From Polyodon spathula (taxonomy: Eukaryota > Chordata > Actinopteri > Acipenseriformes > Polyodontidae): a stretch of DNA of 64,000 bases. Position 1 is the stretch's first letter. Each line of letters starts with the position of its first letter. Below, piece by piece: positions 38,611-60,500 of this stretch. The notes beneath the pieces are model-generated. The model saw nothing but the letters and a program-made list of their open reading frames with translations, did no database searches and was not told where the DNA came from. Made by a program: the position numbers and the translations under genes. The stretch lies in the NCBI RefSeq assembly GCF_017654505.1, contig NC_054552.1, positions 33,252,597-33,316,596 of the forward strand, in the 5' to 3' direction.

Positions 38611-39712
38611 AGTGTTCTACTGTGTTTATTGCTTTTGTCCAAAAAAAAAAAAAAAAGCTGTTGCTAGTAAGAATGATTACACAGCAGGTCATTCTGTGAA
38701 CTGAACTGTCTCCAGTTCCCCCACAAATACAGGAAGCAGTGTTACCCACTCAGTCCAGTCTGACAACAATCTGACAGTTTTGTAATTTGCATACAGTTAG
38801 GCAAAATGACTGAGTTTAGCAAATATAATTCAGTCTGTTATGAAACCTGCATTATACATTTGCTACGGAGTGCAATATAATTTCCTACCAGCAGAGGGCT
38901 CATTATCTCCAGGAAACGCTGGGACGTCCCTGTTCTGCAATTTTCATCTCTATACAGAGCAAACGCGCTGGATCATGTTGTGTTACATATTTCAAATCGT
39001 CTTGTTGCTGGTGCATGGAAGCCGGGAATGCTTGGATGGACACGCACACACGCACACACACTCCCCAATTCACACAAATCCAACACAATTCAAGGTGGCA
39101 TAGCAATTTCTAATCACCCAGGCAGCTGGAAAAGGTATTGACAGCTGTTACTGCCTTTATATTTTTTGACACTGCATTGACAACAAAAGTAATTCTAAAT
39201 GTTTAGAATGTGCTTTCTTATTTTTATTTTGTTCTACAGCGGAAATGCATTCTGGGTCCAGAAACCAGTTAGTTAGTCATTTCACAGAACAGCCAAGCAT
39301 CTGCTCCTAGCAGTGGGGCAAGGGCACCGGAACATAATCCCCGAGGCAGCGTGAAGTGGGAGAAAGGTCACTTTCCTCATGTCATTAAAACCAGCAATGT
39401 GGTTCAGCGGACAAAGAGATTCAGAAGATCAATATTTAAAAACAACACGTTCACTTCTGAGTGGTATGCGCTGGTCTGCATGAGACACATGTTTAACTGG
39501 TGGTACTATAGGCAGCGATGGCAGGAATGCATTGGGATACAGTGTAGAGGGAGAACTATACGGGTCTTTTCCCAATATTGCACACACGTACATTTTCTCC
39601 CTTATAAAAGTTCACCACAGTATTTTTGCATGGTATTTTTTTCCCTTGATTATACTGTACACTCACCATGTACTTTACCTGGTTTGCTATGTTTTTAAAT
39701 ATGCTTTACCAT
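38611..39712. other. intergenic, TMED3 to IDH2
   Basis: An A-run at 38641-38655 and a short CA tract at 39041-39060. Open frames here have no recognised domain. Confidence 0.4.
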
Positions 39713-40080
39713 ACCTCTGTGCTTTACAATGCTTTCCTATTCTGTACCATGCTTTCACTGTGCTTTACAATGCTTGCCTATTCTGTACCATGCTTTCACT
39801 GTGCTTTACAATGCTTGCCTATTCTGTACCATGCTTTCACTGTGCTTTAAAATGCTTGCCTATTCTGTACCATGCTTTCACTGTGCTTTACAATGCTTGC
39901 CTATTCTGTACCATGCTTTCACTGTGCTTTACAATGCTTGCCTATTCTGTACCTTGCTTTCACTGTGCTTTACAATGCTTGCCTATTCTGTACCTTGCTT
40001 TCACTGTGCTTTACAATGCTTGCCTATTCTGTACCATGCTTTCACTTTGCTATACAATGCTTGCCTATTCTGTACCATGT
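39713..40080. repeat. 41-bp minisatellite, 9 copies
   Basis: Unit starting GCTTTACAATGCTTGCCTAT recurs every 41 bp from 39721 to 40049 with few substitutions. 41 is not divisible by three, so all three frames cycle through, and each appears as a Cys/Leu/Phe-rich open frame that is not a gene. Confidence 0.95.
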
Positions 40081-41030
40081 GTTATTTTAAGCACCTGCCA
40101 ACCAAGCTCCTGGTAAAATCTGTCAGATCTTGCTTTTATGTTAAAAAAAAGAATGCAAGCTATGCGATTTGCAAAAGAGCTGAAGCAGCCAGGCCTTTAC
40201 TAGTGTATGTTACATACTGTTGGTGTTTCTAGTGCTGTATGTGCATGAGACTCCTATTGCATTGCCATTTTAACTTTGCTGAATTCATCAGTCTGCCCCT
40301 TTAACATTGAGGCTGTAGGTGACTGACGTGAGCCAGGCACAGGGAATTTCTTCTGGCTCTGCTCCCTGCCTCACATGACAGCTCTTCCCATTATAGCCCT
40401 GCCTGCGTCTAAAATTAGACCCCCCCCCACCACCACCACCACCACAGCACAGAATGTGACAGGAACAGTTGGAACCTTGCCCTTCAGCTAACTACAGTCA
40501 ATCCCAGTAGCACATAAGACAGCGACCAGGTCATAGCCAGCCCTGCCGTGGTGCTACCTGCTGCGCGCTGAAATGTATTCTTCCAATACTCGTGGTGTGC
40601 GTAGACTGCATTTACTTCTCAAAGGGATACAGACAGCATGTCACACCTACAATGTGCATGCAGCAGATGAGAAAGCCGACATTTAAAGTGCGCAGTGCAT
40701 CGGGCTCTCAAGGTGTCTCTCATTTTAGGAATACCGGTGAAAACGTTGTAAACACTTCATGAGAATGTGCTTTTCAAGTTCTGTAGTTTACATTGTCAGG
40801 AGATTACTTCCTGTCTTCATATATTAGTGCTGGTGCCTTCTATAAGCAATCATTGACAGACTTCTCACCGGAACATTTTCAACAGGAACAAAGTAACGAA
40901 TGAGAACAGAGAACAGTATGTTCCAGTTATGACTGCATGTTGAATAAACACACGGTTTGTGTAGAATTACAACCTAGTGTCATTTTTCACATTTGGTTGA
41001 CCTAGGGTGTCGTTTGAATCCCCCCAGCAG
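40081..41030. other. intergenic, upstream of IDH2
   Basis: No gene. A short C-run followed by ACC triplets at 40421-40443. Confidence 0.4.
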
Positions 41031-41309
41031 GGTTACCCACAGCCGAAGATAGAAATGAACGACATCCTGCAACGACCCCTGTCAGCGCTGAGGAGTCGAT
41101 ACCAGACCACAATGCAGCGCTCGCTGGAGGCGGCTTTTCTTCCAGTCGAAACTAAGCCGCTGACGTGTGTCTGAGCCGGGTGTACGTGTCTGACGGTCTG
41201 GTGGGAGGTGCTTTGCATATTTGGTCGGCTCCACAGTCTCTGTCGGCCTTTTGTGCGACCGGAGTGTAACCGATTAACAGCAGCGTCGAGCCTGTAAACT
41301 GTATTCATC
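41030..41309 (+). promoter_or_regulatory. IDH2 5' flank, GC-richer promoter region
   Basis: CpG-containing sequence (ACGACC, AGCGCTGAGG, GCCGCTGACGTG) rises just before the IDH2 ATG, in contrast to the AT-rich surroundings. A POU-like CTTTGCATAT occurs at 41211-41220. A CpG-rich promoter fits a housekeeping gene. The transcription start is not determinable. Confidence 0.4.
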
Positions 41310-50340
<9,031 letters not shown>

Positions 50341-50610
50341 ACTCCATAACTTGTCCAAGCTGGAAATGAAGTTACATCTTTTATTTTTTTTACCTCATTT
50401 TTAACTGAAGGGAAAATGTAATACGTTTGAGTCTACACGAGCAGGTACATGCTGTCAGTGAGCGTACCATCACAGGGTAAACCGTCTTGCTGGTTCTCCT
50501 CCAAGTCCCTGTTTTGTAATGTGAAGTACCCCTCGAACACTGTAATACAGATATTTAAATGACTGAAATTAACTCCCACATTTTCAAGCAATAAAAACCA
50601 TTATAAAACC
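50341..50610 (+). other. IDH2 3' UTR
   Basis: Short untranslated region ending at AATAAA 50590-50595, followed by TTTTGTTACTT. Confidence 0.7.
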
Positions 50611-51099
50611 TCCACTTTTGTTACTTCATTGCTACTTAAGAGGTGTGATTTGTGTCTCATTCGTTTTCTATATGAAGGGTTTTAGAGTTGGCATATTCTG
50701 AGCATGGCCTCCTTCTCTCTCTTTTTAATTGAGCTGATTTCTGAACTAGCGACAGAGTCACCAGTTCTGTAATGTGTTATGTATCCCAATCCAGAACAAC
50801 GGCACAATGCCAGTTCAGGGTTTGAAAGCAAACTACTGGACAATGAAACTGGAAATTCTTTTCAATGTAACTTTAGCTGCTCAGTACAGACATCAAAAGG
50901 TAGTTCTTTATTTTCTGCAAGCTTAAGTAACTCTTCATATTATTGGGGTGGAAACTGGAGATTTGCCTGCCTGAGTTTCCTACAAGCTCTACCGCAGAAT
51001 TTTGCTTGAGTTTTGAAGTACCAAAGACCCATTATCCAAACCCAATGCCAAGTTACAAACACTGAACTGGGTAATACATTATGTTTACACAGAATATCA

Positions 51100-53600
51100 G
51101 TATTTGTTAAAGGTAAATAAATTTATTATTTACAATATTCTTGTCAGGTACACAGCATTTTACATGTACAGTATATTCACACCAATGCAACAGAAATGAA
51201 AACGGGTCTGATCCTTTCAAAAGGTTTTATTTGTGTCTTAACTGTGAAGGTTAGGAAATGCAATATCTTCTCTCTTATCTGTGCACAGTTACGCCAGCTT
51301 AGTCAACAGCAACTCAACCTCTGTCAGCTACTGGAGAGAGTCCCCAACACAGGGCAAATTAGTGTCATTGTATCTCCAGTGTATTTGTTATTGGCATGCT
51401 CTTTAGGAAACTCAAGTATTATAAACTATACGGAGATGAGAGGGAGGGCTAAAGCCTTTTAAATGCCTCAGTGTGGTGGAGATGGATAATGAAAGATCTC
51501 CATGGGAATCTGCCCCCCACATGTATCCTTGTTAATGCCTAAAAGGAATATCTGAAATGCATTTACATGTTAATACTGCCAAGCAGTGTAGTGCAGCTCT
51601 ACACAATACACAGCACAGCATTCAGCAAGCTCCTCCTGGTGGCAGGGGAGCCCTGCTACAGCACACTCCGTGGACAGTACACTATCTCACTCTTAACACG
51701 AACATACAGCAGGAGTTTTCACAGATACTGGTCCTAGTTGGTGCACTAAGTTGCAATAATGTACGTAAGTAGTTTTGCTATTTTACAACAACTCAGATGC
51801 AATATTTCAGGTCAGAATCAAAGACCAGCTTTCACACACTTGCTCAATAGTTGTCTTCCCATCTTGATCAGAAAACCAGGATTTGTAAGAATGTGGTACA
51901 ATGCGTCAAGAGGCTCCGTTCCAGGTGCTGGAATAATAGTCATTTTCTGCACTGTTTGGCTTCAAGTCTTTCTTTTGGTAGTAGTCAAATTCTTTGGTCC
52001 ACAGTGACCAGATGAATGAAAGGAACACACAAAGGCCCTGAGATTGAACAGAACTAATAGAAGTACAATACAGATTAGTGTACTTGAACACATGAATAAG
52101 CACTAATACAATCACTAAACTGCTTATACTTCAATCCATACAAGCAGGAATCATTTTAATGGGCAAAAGATTGATTTATATATCTGTGACAACATTTTCA
52201 GCTTGTCAAAAAACTTCTATTGGTATCTTTGCAAAACAGGTATGTAGCAACGCATTGCCAAATGCAGAACCATGCTCTATAAACGTGTTAACATGTGAAG
52301 AGAAAACAGGCTGTTCCTCTAAGTGAACTGTACATTTCCAGAAGAACTAGCAAAAAGTATATTTCTTTAGAACACTTATTGTAAAAGTTATCATTCAAAT
52401 TGCACCTGATGTCTAATCCTTGTTTCAGTTGTTTTCCCATTCTTTACTCCAGGGTTCGGTGCATCACCCTGCCCTGACTACAGACACACCCACGGCCCAA
52501 AAGAGACTTCACTTTGGAGACGTCTCCAATTCAAACCCTGGCATTCAGGGAATACAAAGGGTTTCAGGAGACAATCCATATTCACCAACGTTCCACCAAG
52601 CTGGCCATGTGGAGGCAGCAACAGCATGTTATCTTTCAGCCTCCATCACTAACACATAGTAGCATCTTTTTATTGGCACCATAGTGTCAATAAACAAACC
52701 CTAGAAGCCCAGGGCTGATTCCTGTTTGAGGTTTGAACACACTAGGATTTCACAGGGAAGCATCAACAGCAGCTACTCGGAATTGAAGCACAGTGCACTT
52801 AAAGGTCGCCATCTAGTGGACTGATAAAACAATCATAATAACAGTGAACCTGACAACTGTCTCTGTGCAGGAAACAATCCGTCTAAATAGTATTACCTTT
52901 TCAAGCTGCACGGATGCTGTTCCCATTATGCAGCAGCCAATGTAAACACCTCAACCCTGCCTTGGACAATGTAGGGTATTAGCCGAGGATCCATATCCTA
53001 CATTTTAGAATGAGAGTATCGTGACCCACCGTTGGGGGGTTATTTTGCCTCCTAGATAACCATCACTGTAAGAACTTCTAGGGTTGTACACTTTCTAGCA
53101 GTACTGGTTTGTAAACCGTTGTTTGCTATTTTCTCTGACCCTGGCTGTTACTCATCAGCAAGACTACTTTTTCCCACAAGTTCTATTTATACCACAATCA
53201 ACGAATAATACTTCAACCATTTGAAAACATGAGAAAAAGTTGCATCTAAATGTTTTTATTTTTTCTTTCCAGAGGCCCCCCCCCCTAGGGATGGCTAGAC
53301 AGTGCCAGAACTTTTCTGCAGGAATATTAAACAGTCACTGGTTTCACTGGGCACCCACTGAACTGGGGTGTGAAACCGTTTGCCTTCCTTACTGTATATA
53401 CCTGGTTTCAGTACAATCTAGTGGGACCTGGAGGCAGAACAGCTGCATTGTTAAGCACGTCTCACCGCAGGCACTTCTTGGAAGTTCAGTAGGGTTCTGT
53501 GATGGGGCCGTCAACAGCCAACCAATCCAGTGCCCTGAGCTTCGTCAGGCTCTTTGAACCTCCCATCCCCATCACTGTAGTGAACACTGCATCGCAGCCT
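51100..53600 (-). other. IDH2-ZNF710 spacer, likely ZNF710 3' UTR
   Basis: No exon on either strand. Minus-strand polyadenylation candidates (TTTATT on plus) lie at 53255-53260, near 52669 and near 51121. The distal ones would give a 3' UTR of about 1 to 2.5 kb. I cannot tell which is used. Confidence 0.4.
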
Positions 53601-56600
53601 TCAAGCCATTGGGTATCTGTCTGTCTCCTTCTCAAAGTCATAGTACCCCATGTCTTTCATGGCCTCCTCAGACAGTTTGGAAATGTCTTGTGTGTTGTCA
53701 GGGGTTTCTGATTCAGTGTAATCATAGGAATTATCTTCCTCATAGTCTTCCTGACCCTCCATGTCAGGGTTTTCAGAGCTGTTCATGTCCAGATCTAGAA
53801 GGTAAAAAAAACAAACACGGACGTTAACTCTCAAACAGCTGGGATTTTAAACATTTAATAACACTAGAGGCACCATACACATATTTTCTTTGTGAGGAAA
53901 GCACAACTTCATTAAAAGCATGTCCGACCTTGCGTCGTTACAGAAACTGACATGCAAGGGGCACATGCAGTTCTTTTTTTAATACTATTTCTCCGCAAGC
54001 AAGACATTATCATCCCCATGCTGCAGTGGATGTTCATCTGATTCCTCAGTAACAATCACCTGGCCCGTCCAGAGATATGTCCACGATGCCATGCTTGACC
54101 TTCATGTGTCGGCTCAGGTTGCCTTTCAGGTTGAATTTGCTGGAGCAGTACGGGCACTTGAAAGGCTTGCTGCCTGCATGGAGGTGCATGTGGCCCAGGA
54201 GGTTGTACATTCGGTTGAAGGATTTTCCACAGACCTATACAAATATATATAGATATACAACAACAACAAAAATAATAGGTTAGTCTATTTAAGGGATCTT
54301 AGCTCGGCTAGTTTTTAGCTAAAACGTTAACTCCTAACATCAGTAAAGTTAAAATAATAAATAAATACATTTTCAGATCCCTTAAATCCCAGCCCCTATC
54401 TAGTATTCCCTAGTTCTGTAGGATTCCTTTCACACTGGTCATACCTGGTTAGCATGTGTCGTAGTAACACAGCTGTTAAAGGTCATACAGAGGTCAGTGC
54501 TAGGGTACAAACCCTTTCTTGAAGCTCTCAAATGTACTGCATCAGGCTGTTACAGTGCTGTGTCTCATTCTCAGGAGTCTTACCTTGCATTTGAAAGGTT
54601 TGACAGGTAAGTGGACAATCATGTGTGTCTTGAGCGTCTGTTTCTGAACAAAGGTTTTAAAGCAGATGTGGCACTGGTAGGGGCGCACGCTGGCGTGAAT
54701 CAGCATGTGCCTCTTCAGGTTCGCCGACAGCGTGAACTCTCGTGAGCACACGTCACATTTGAATTCTTTTACACCCTAGAACAACAAAGCACAAATGTTC
54801 CGATGTCTTAAAAAGGTAAAAAGCAGGTTAATTGCACCACACAGAAAGAGAAGCACTGTATCATGGTTAGTGTAAATTAAAACCAGACAATTCCTTGACT
54901 ACTGGACTGAAGTCTAACAAATCAGCACAATACACTAATGAACTGTATGTGCTCAGGGTTACAGTCTAGATTTAGAATGCAGAACAATAGTGCTGCCGCC
55001 AGGGTTCTGGATGGTGCTGCAGCCGCCCTTGAATACTCATGGCTGCGGCGCCATCGTGTTTGAGAGTGCTGAATCTGCCCTTGCAATTACTTTAACAAGA
55101 CACAAGGGGGAGCAAGCTTAGTCAACAGCAATGGAAGGGACTACACTAAAAACAAAAGAGGAAGCTTCCCACAATCCAAATCTTCGTTAGCAAAAAAAGT
55201 AAACAGAGGTGTTATTTTTTTCTCCCGTTTGTTTAGAGATCTCAGTAGTTTTATAGTTCTGTTCGAAGTTTATTTTTTAAAGTTGTGTGTAGAACTTAAA
55301 ATAAAACAATTAAAATAAATGCAAAGCTTTCTTTTGACATTCCCAGGGCATTCATGATAATTATTAAACCAATCTGATCCACACTCCCCTCCTCCAAGTT
55401 TCCTTGAGGCCTACATATCCTCCCCCACGCAGCATCTTCATTAACTGATCAAGTGGGAACAGCTGGGCCCCTCAGTCAGTTTAATATGCAGGCCAGCTAG
55501 TCACCCAGGGGGGCAGTCAATCACGCCACTGCAGGACAGTGACCCCCAGCTGTGGAGTATCAAACCTGCTAACAAACTGCGTTCTGATACAGATGCCAGC
55601 CCAGCCAGCCATGCAGGCACACAGGCTACTGACCATACAATGCAAGAGGAGGATTTATACTTTGTACAACACAAGCATTCTCAGTAATCAATTACCAGCA
55701 TTTTTAATAAAGCAATTTTTTACCACTATTAAAGTCTGGTGGCAAGACATCATTAGCTATGATTAAATACTAAACCCAATGCCATATTTATAAAATGCAG
55801 CATGCATTTCTAGCAGTAGGTTTTAGTAACTATTTGTTTAAGCTCCTAACTTATTTAAAACAAACAGGCCAAAAAAGCAGAGCATTTCAGTTTTAGCTCC
55901 ACTACATGGAACATGCAGCCGAGCCTTGGAAGCAGCCTCTCACCTTGTGTGTGAGCGCGTGCTGTTTCAGGTGGTGGATCTGGGAGAACTCCAAGCCGCA
56001 CTCGCTGCAGACGAACGGCCGGATGTTCTGGTGCTTCATCAGGTGGTTCTGCAGCTGGCTGCGGTAGTGGAAGGACTTGCTGCACTCTGAGCACTCGTAG
56101 GAGGTGGGGCCCTGGTGCGTGGCCAGGTGCCTCTTGAGCTGGCTCAGTGCGGGGAAGTCCAGCCCACATTCCACGCACACGTGGCAGCGCCCGTTCTCGT
56201 GTTTCGTCTCGTGAGCTTTCAGCTCGCTGGGGTAGGCGAAGCCGCGCCCGCAGAAGCAGCAGCTGTAGGGCTTGACGTCCGTGTGCTGCAGCATGTGTCT
56301 CTTGAGGTGGCTGGTCTGAGTGAAGGCCTTTTTGCAGACGCCGCACTTGTGCGGCCGCGTGCCCTGGTGGGTGAGGAGATGTGTCTGCAGGTGGCTGGGC
56401 TGCTTGAAGAGCTTGCCACAGTGTGGACACTCGTGGGGCTTGATGCCGCTGTGGCCCAGGATGTGCGTGACCAGGTTATACTTGGAGGTGTAAGACTTGT
56501 CACACATGCGGCACTTCCAGCGCTTCAGCCCTTCACCCATGTCGACGCAGTAGGACTCGTCAATCTGCACGTTGATGTCCAGCCGGTCGATCTGCACCCG

Positions 56601-57395
56601 CCGGCTGTGCTGTGCGTTTCCCTCACTGTCCGTCTGTTCCTGCCAGCTCATGTTCTGGCTGTTCTCATCAAACTCACCCTCTGGCCCGGCCACCTCCCCA
56701 GACTCGTACCCCACTTCACTGGGCTCGAAGTACTGGCTCAAAACAGGGCTGTCCTGGCTCTCTTCGCTGGGTTCAGAGAGGTCTTTATTCTTATTATTCT
56801 TCTCCTCCTCCTCCTCCTCCTCCTCCTCCTCCTCCTCCTCCTCTTCATCACGTCTGGTTTTACCCTCCTCCTTGCAGCTGGGACAGCAGTTCCCGTTCTG
56901 CTTGTGCTTGTGACGTGTTACAGGAGTGACTAGGTGTGGAAGATTGCTTTTGAAGCAGCACGGGTTGATCATTTTCATCCCGTCCCCAGTGCAAGGGCTT
57001 GCTGGTTTCTGGCTGCAGTCTATTTTAGAGCGGCCCTCTCCTTTGACCTGCTTCGCCTCCTCTGAGTCCAGACCTTCAGACCCCGAGGACTCCTCCCGTT
57101 TTCTTTTCCCTTTCGGGCCGGGTTTCCTCCTCTCCTCTGCATCCGGGGGCTCCCCGTCCTCTGTCTCTGGAAGGTAGTCTCCATTGGCCCCGATGAGCTG
57201 GTCGGTAAAACCGTATTCTAGTTGCTCCTGCTGTGGAGGAGGGGACTCTTTGGGTTCTCCGGTGTAGAAGCCATTGGGCGCTATGGTGGCTCCAAACACT
57301 TCGTTCTGAGAAATCAAGCCTAAAACAGCTGCCTGCGCCAGGGAAAGCACGACCACGGGGTCCGTCTGAGTTCCACTATTGATCAACTGTTCCAT
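53601..57395 (-). CDS. ZNF710: C2H2 zinc finger protein 710
   Basis: Four coding exons on the minus strand: 57395-55944, 54775-54584, 54234-54060 and 53794-53601. They total 2013 nt, 670 residues (human 664), with all borders GT/AG. A nuclear DNA-binding transcription regulator by family. It begins MEQLINSGTQTD and VVVLSLAQAAVLGL, matching the human N-terminus. An acidic disordered region with a tract of about 15 Glu follows, and then the conserved RLDINVQID. Eleven C2H2 fingers come next: seven in the first coding exon (CRMCDKSY...CGLEFSQIHH), then two, then two more, of which one is split across the exon border. The acidic tail ends with SEEAMKDMGYYDF. The ATG at 57395 is chosen by the human match, although the frame stays open upstream to an acceptor at about 57435. 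The promoter and 5' exons should lie to the right. Confidence 0.97.
54061..54583 (-). other. ZNF710 intron 3 and exon 3 surroundings
   Basis: Between 54235 and 54583 the intron starts GTAAGACT (minus) and ends with a TATAG acceptor. The remainder, 54061-54234, is exon. Nothing else in it. Confidence 0.6.
54776..55943 (-). other. ZNF710 intron 2
   Basis: Minus-strand intron starting GTGAGAGG and ending GTTCTAG. No internal gene seen. Confidence 0.8.
56803..56844 (-). repeat. coding (GAG)n, poly-Glu in ZNF710
   Basis: Near-pure CTC/TCC triplets on the plus strand encode about 15 consecutive Glu in the disordered acidic region. The length is likely to vary between individuals or species. Confidence 0.9.
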
Positions 57396-58700
57396 GACTT
57401 TAGTGTAACATCTAGTCAGCCAACAGTCTTCCTCCTTCAAGCAAAAAGAAAAAAAAAAAGGTTAGGCTCAAAATAAGACAGATTTGCAACTCTCAACTCA
57501 AAAGGCGTTCACTCCACACTAACTAAATTCAGGCCCCCCTCATATTATGAAATCGGGTTTGATGCCCCAAACGTTCTTGTGGGTGTATTATTGCTATATT
57601 ATAAATATCAAATGGTTCTCAGCAGCAGTAATCCAATGAGTATCGAGTCTCTCTTGCGGAGAACAGAAAACACATTTGATTAGCACTGTAGAACAAAGCT
57701 GAGACTGGTTAGGCCTTCCTTCCTGCTCACTAAAAATGAAAATACAATCCCAGTCCAACCAGGAAGCCAATTTCCTTAAGAAATCCAGATGCCTTCCTGT
57801 TCATTTAATAATGCAGCCAAGACTCATGTAAACAGCCACAACCAATAATGAACTTATTCAAATATGTTTAAAATGCTATGAGACGTCAATGTTAACTGCA
57901 CAAGAAGCATGGGAAAGCAAAGCTCAATAAGTGGCGTTTTGCCTCCCTGCAGGAAATCTGTAAAAAGAACGCAACAGTCTTACATAGTGAAGGTTTGTAA
58001 TATAGTGAAGGGTTAAAACCTAGCATAATCCCACGAGAATTATTGCAACGCTGAAGCACAAATACAGAACCCGGACAAAAACCTCAACCTGCTTCCTGTT
58101 TGGTCAACCGTAGACAGAATACAGAACACTCCGTGACTCGTCTGAATTGTTGTTCCTGAAAGCAGTAATACTGTAGTTGCCTGTATTTCTGAACATGCTG
58201 CAGTAGAAATGTGTATTCTATTAGGTTCTGCCCCTTTAAAAAGTAGATGTGATATAACCTTCTCCATCTAATAATACTGTACAAGACTCTGCCCCTTACC
58301 ACTGGATTTCCTCATTCTGAAATTCTATGATGCTGCAAGACCCCTTCAACACGAATGGATAGAAACGAGTTCCTAATGATTTGTTTTTGGAAGAGGGAAG
58401 GAGGTCCCAGTGCTTTATAATTAGGGAGGGCTGTATGTGCTTCCACACATACTGTACTAGGCAAGTTTGAAGCTACCATTTCACTCAGTGGGGGAGGAGG
58501 CTTCCTCACTGCACATTGTGCAGCTAGCTCTCTGTACTGCTGCCACTTAAAATATTCTGCCAATGCAGAACAGAAAGTAAAGACAAAGAAATTAGAATTA
58601 AGAATAATTTAGCAAAACAATACAACAACAAAATAAATAATGTAAGCATGCAAGCAGAAACAGGTATATTAGAGGAGTGCAGCAAGAGAGACTTATCAGG
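57396..58700 (-). other. ZNF710 5' intron
   Basis: The minus-strand acceptor TTTTTGCTTGAAG (exon starting 57434) precedes the coding exon, leaving 39 nt of 5' UTR in it. The rest is unique intron sequence without an exon I can support. Confidence 0.5.
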
Positions 58701-58717
58701 TAAAAAGAAAAGGACAG

Positions 58718-58719
<2 letters not shown>

Positions 58720-58768
<49 letters not shown>

Positions 58769-58803
58769 AGAGAAAAGGGAGGGTAGAAAAGTGTGAGGGG
58801 GAG

Positions 58804-58857
<54 letters not shown>

Positions 58858-59380
58858 ACGGAAGATAACATAAGAGGGGAGGGAAGAAGAAAAGAGGAGG
58901 CTGAGAGATTGTGTGAAAGAAGAGAGGGCAAGAGGGGGGAGGGAGAGATGGAAAGAAAAGGGAAACAGCAAAGAAGAAAGGGAGGGGATGAGCGAGTGAG
59001 TGAGAGAGAGGGAGATGGAAAGAAAAGGGAGACAGCAAAGAAGAAAGGGAGGGGATGAGCGAGTGAGTGAGAGAGGGAGAGAGAGGGAGATGGAAAGAAA
59101 AGGGAGACAGCAAAGAAAAAAGGGAGGGGATGAGCGAGTGAGTGAGAGAGTGAGAGGGAGATGGAAAGAAAAGGGAGACAGCAAAGAAGAAAGGGAGTGA
59201 GAGAAATGGAAATAAAATTGATAGCAAAGAGAGGAGGAAGAGCGAATGAGAGAGGGGGGAGAGAGAGGGAGGAATGGTGGGGGAGGAAGAAAAGGAAAGA
59301 GAGGGGGAAGGGATAGGGTCAGAATGAGAGAGAAGGTGAGAACAAAAATAAGGGAGGGGGTGAGCAACTGACAGTAAAGG
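58720..59380. repeat. purine-rich (GA)n block
   Basis: Pure GA runs at 58721-58767 and 58811-58856, then about 500 bp of G/A-rich sequence. It contains repeats of a roughly 55-70-bp unit (GATGGAAAGAAAAGGGA, AAAGAAGAAAGGGAGGGGAT) at about 58948, 59014, 59090 and 59160. Plus/minus strand purine/pyrimidine asymmetry is nearly complete. The Ser/Leu/Phe-rich frames on the minus strand are artefacts. Confidence 0.9.
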
Positions 59381-59681
59381 AAAAAATGGACCCCTTAACT
59401 CCCAAACATTTCAAGACTAAATAAAATGTGAGTACAGCTACTGCCAAAAGTTTTGCATCACCCCATAACATTTTACAAATTTTGCTTCATAGAGTCGAAT
59501 GAAACCTGCTGAATAATGTTACGTTTTACCATTTAAAATTACATACCACTTTGTAGTTTTCCATATACTTAAAAAAACTGACAAAATTGAAAAATGTGGC
59601 ATTTCAAAATCATGAAATAATGTACTACTATTACAGCTTCCAGTGGACTTCGCTATATTAACCTTAATTAATAATTATATT

Positions 59682-59687
<6 letters not shown>

Positions 59688-59757
<70 letters not shown>

Positions 59758-59781
59758 TACACACACACACACACACACACA
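59688..59781. repeat. (TA)n(CA)n compound microsatellite
   Basis: TA run to about 59752, then ACATTAC and an (AC)n run. Confidence 0.95.
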
Positions 59782-60183
59782 TTTTTATTATGTTTCAATC
59801 CTAAAATGATGCAAAACATTTGGCCATAGCTGTAAAAATAATTAATGAATAATCAATGAAAGTACAGAGTAAATGTGGAGAGATGAGAATACAATGGGTG
59901 GGGTGAGAGAGGCAGCAGAGAGAATGAAGAAACAAAGACAGAGATGAAAGGGGAAGAAAAGTAGGAGAAGAAACCACAAGGGGTATGGATATAACACACT
60001 ACTGTGAGAAAAAACAAAAACACTGGCAATGTTCCACTGCAAATATTAACACCTGTTCACTCCAAATCTTAACTGGAGCACAGATAGAGAGGGGGACGGA
60101 GTGGAATTTAGGAAACTAACCCCCCTCGTGTAAAGAAAAAAATAGGTGTAAAGACTTCAGAAATCTCTCTCTCACATTCTTAC

Positions 60184-60500
60184 CTCTTTTTGATCCTTTT
60201 GTTTTCCAGGACACTGACTCAGGTAAAGCCCACCTAGTCCTGTCAGAATACAAGTGAATGGGGAGAGGAAACCGAGAGCCCCTTGAAGCTACAGGGGTGT
60301 ACAGCAGGATTAAGAGACGTCACCGAAGTGAAAGAAAACATCTGGAAAACTAAGAGCTGCACAACGATGACAGGCACCAGGGAACTCTTACGCAGATTAA
60401 AAGGAGATTTTTTATTTTAGAACTTATTCGCTTTTAAAAAAAGAGAAGCGAGAAGGAAACTAAAATGAAATGAAACCGCAAAGGGAACATGACTCATATT
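60184..60500 (-). other. possible ZNF710 5' untranslated exon
   Basis: A strong minus-strand donor, AAAAAGAG/GTAAGAATG, ends a possible exon at 60184. Its upstream limit is unknown. No coding potential. Offered as a candidate only. Confidence 0.2.

Noticed and set aside
39532..40232. Cys/Leu/Phe-rich open frames of up to 194 codons
   Set aside because: Produced by a 41-bp tandem repeat that stays stop-free in all three plus-strand frames.
56115..56933. 272-codon plus-strand open frame across ZNF710
   Set aside because: Antisense shadow of the zinc-finger exon with a poly-Leu run from the GAG tract.
58524..59367. Ser/Leu/Phe-rich minus-strand frames
   Set aside because: Low-complexity reading of a (GA)n-rich purine tract.
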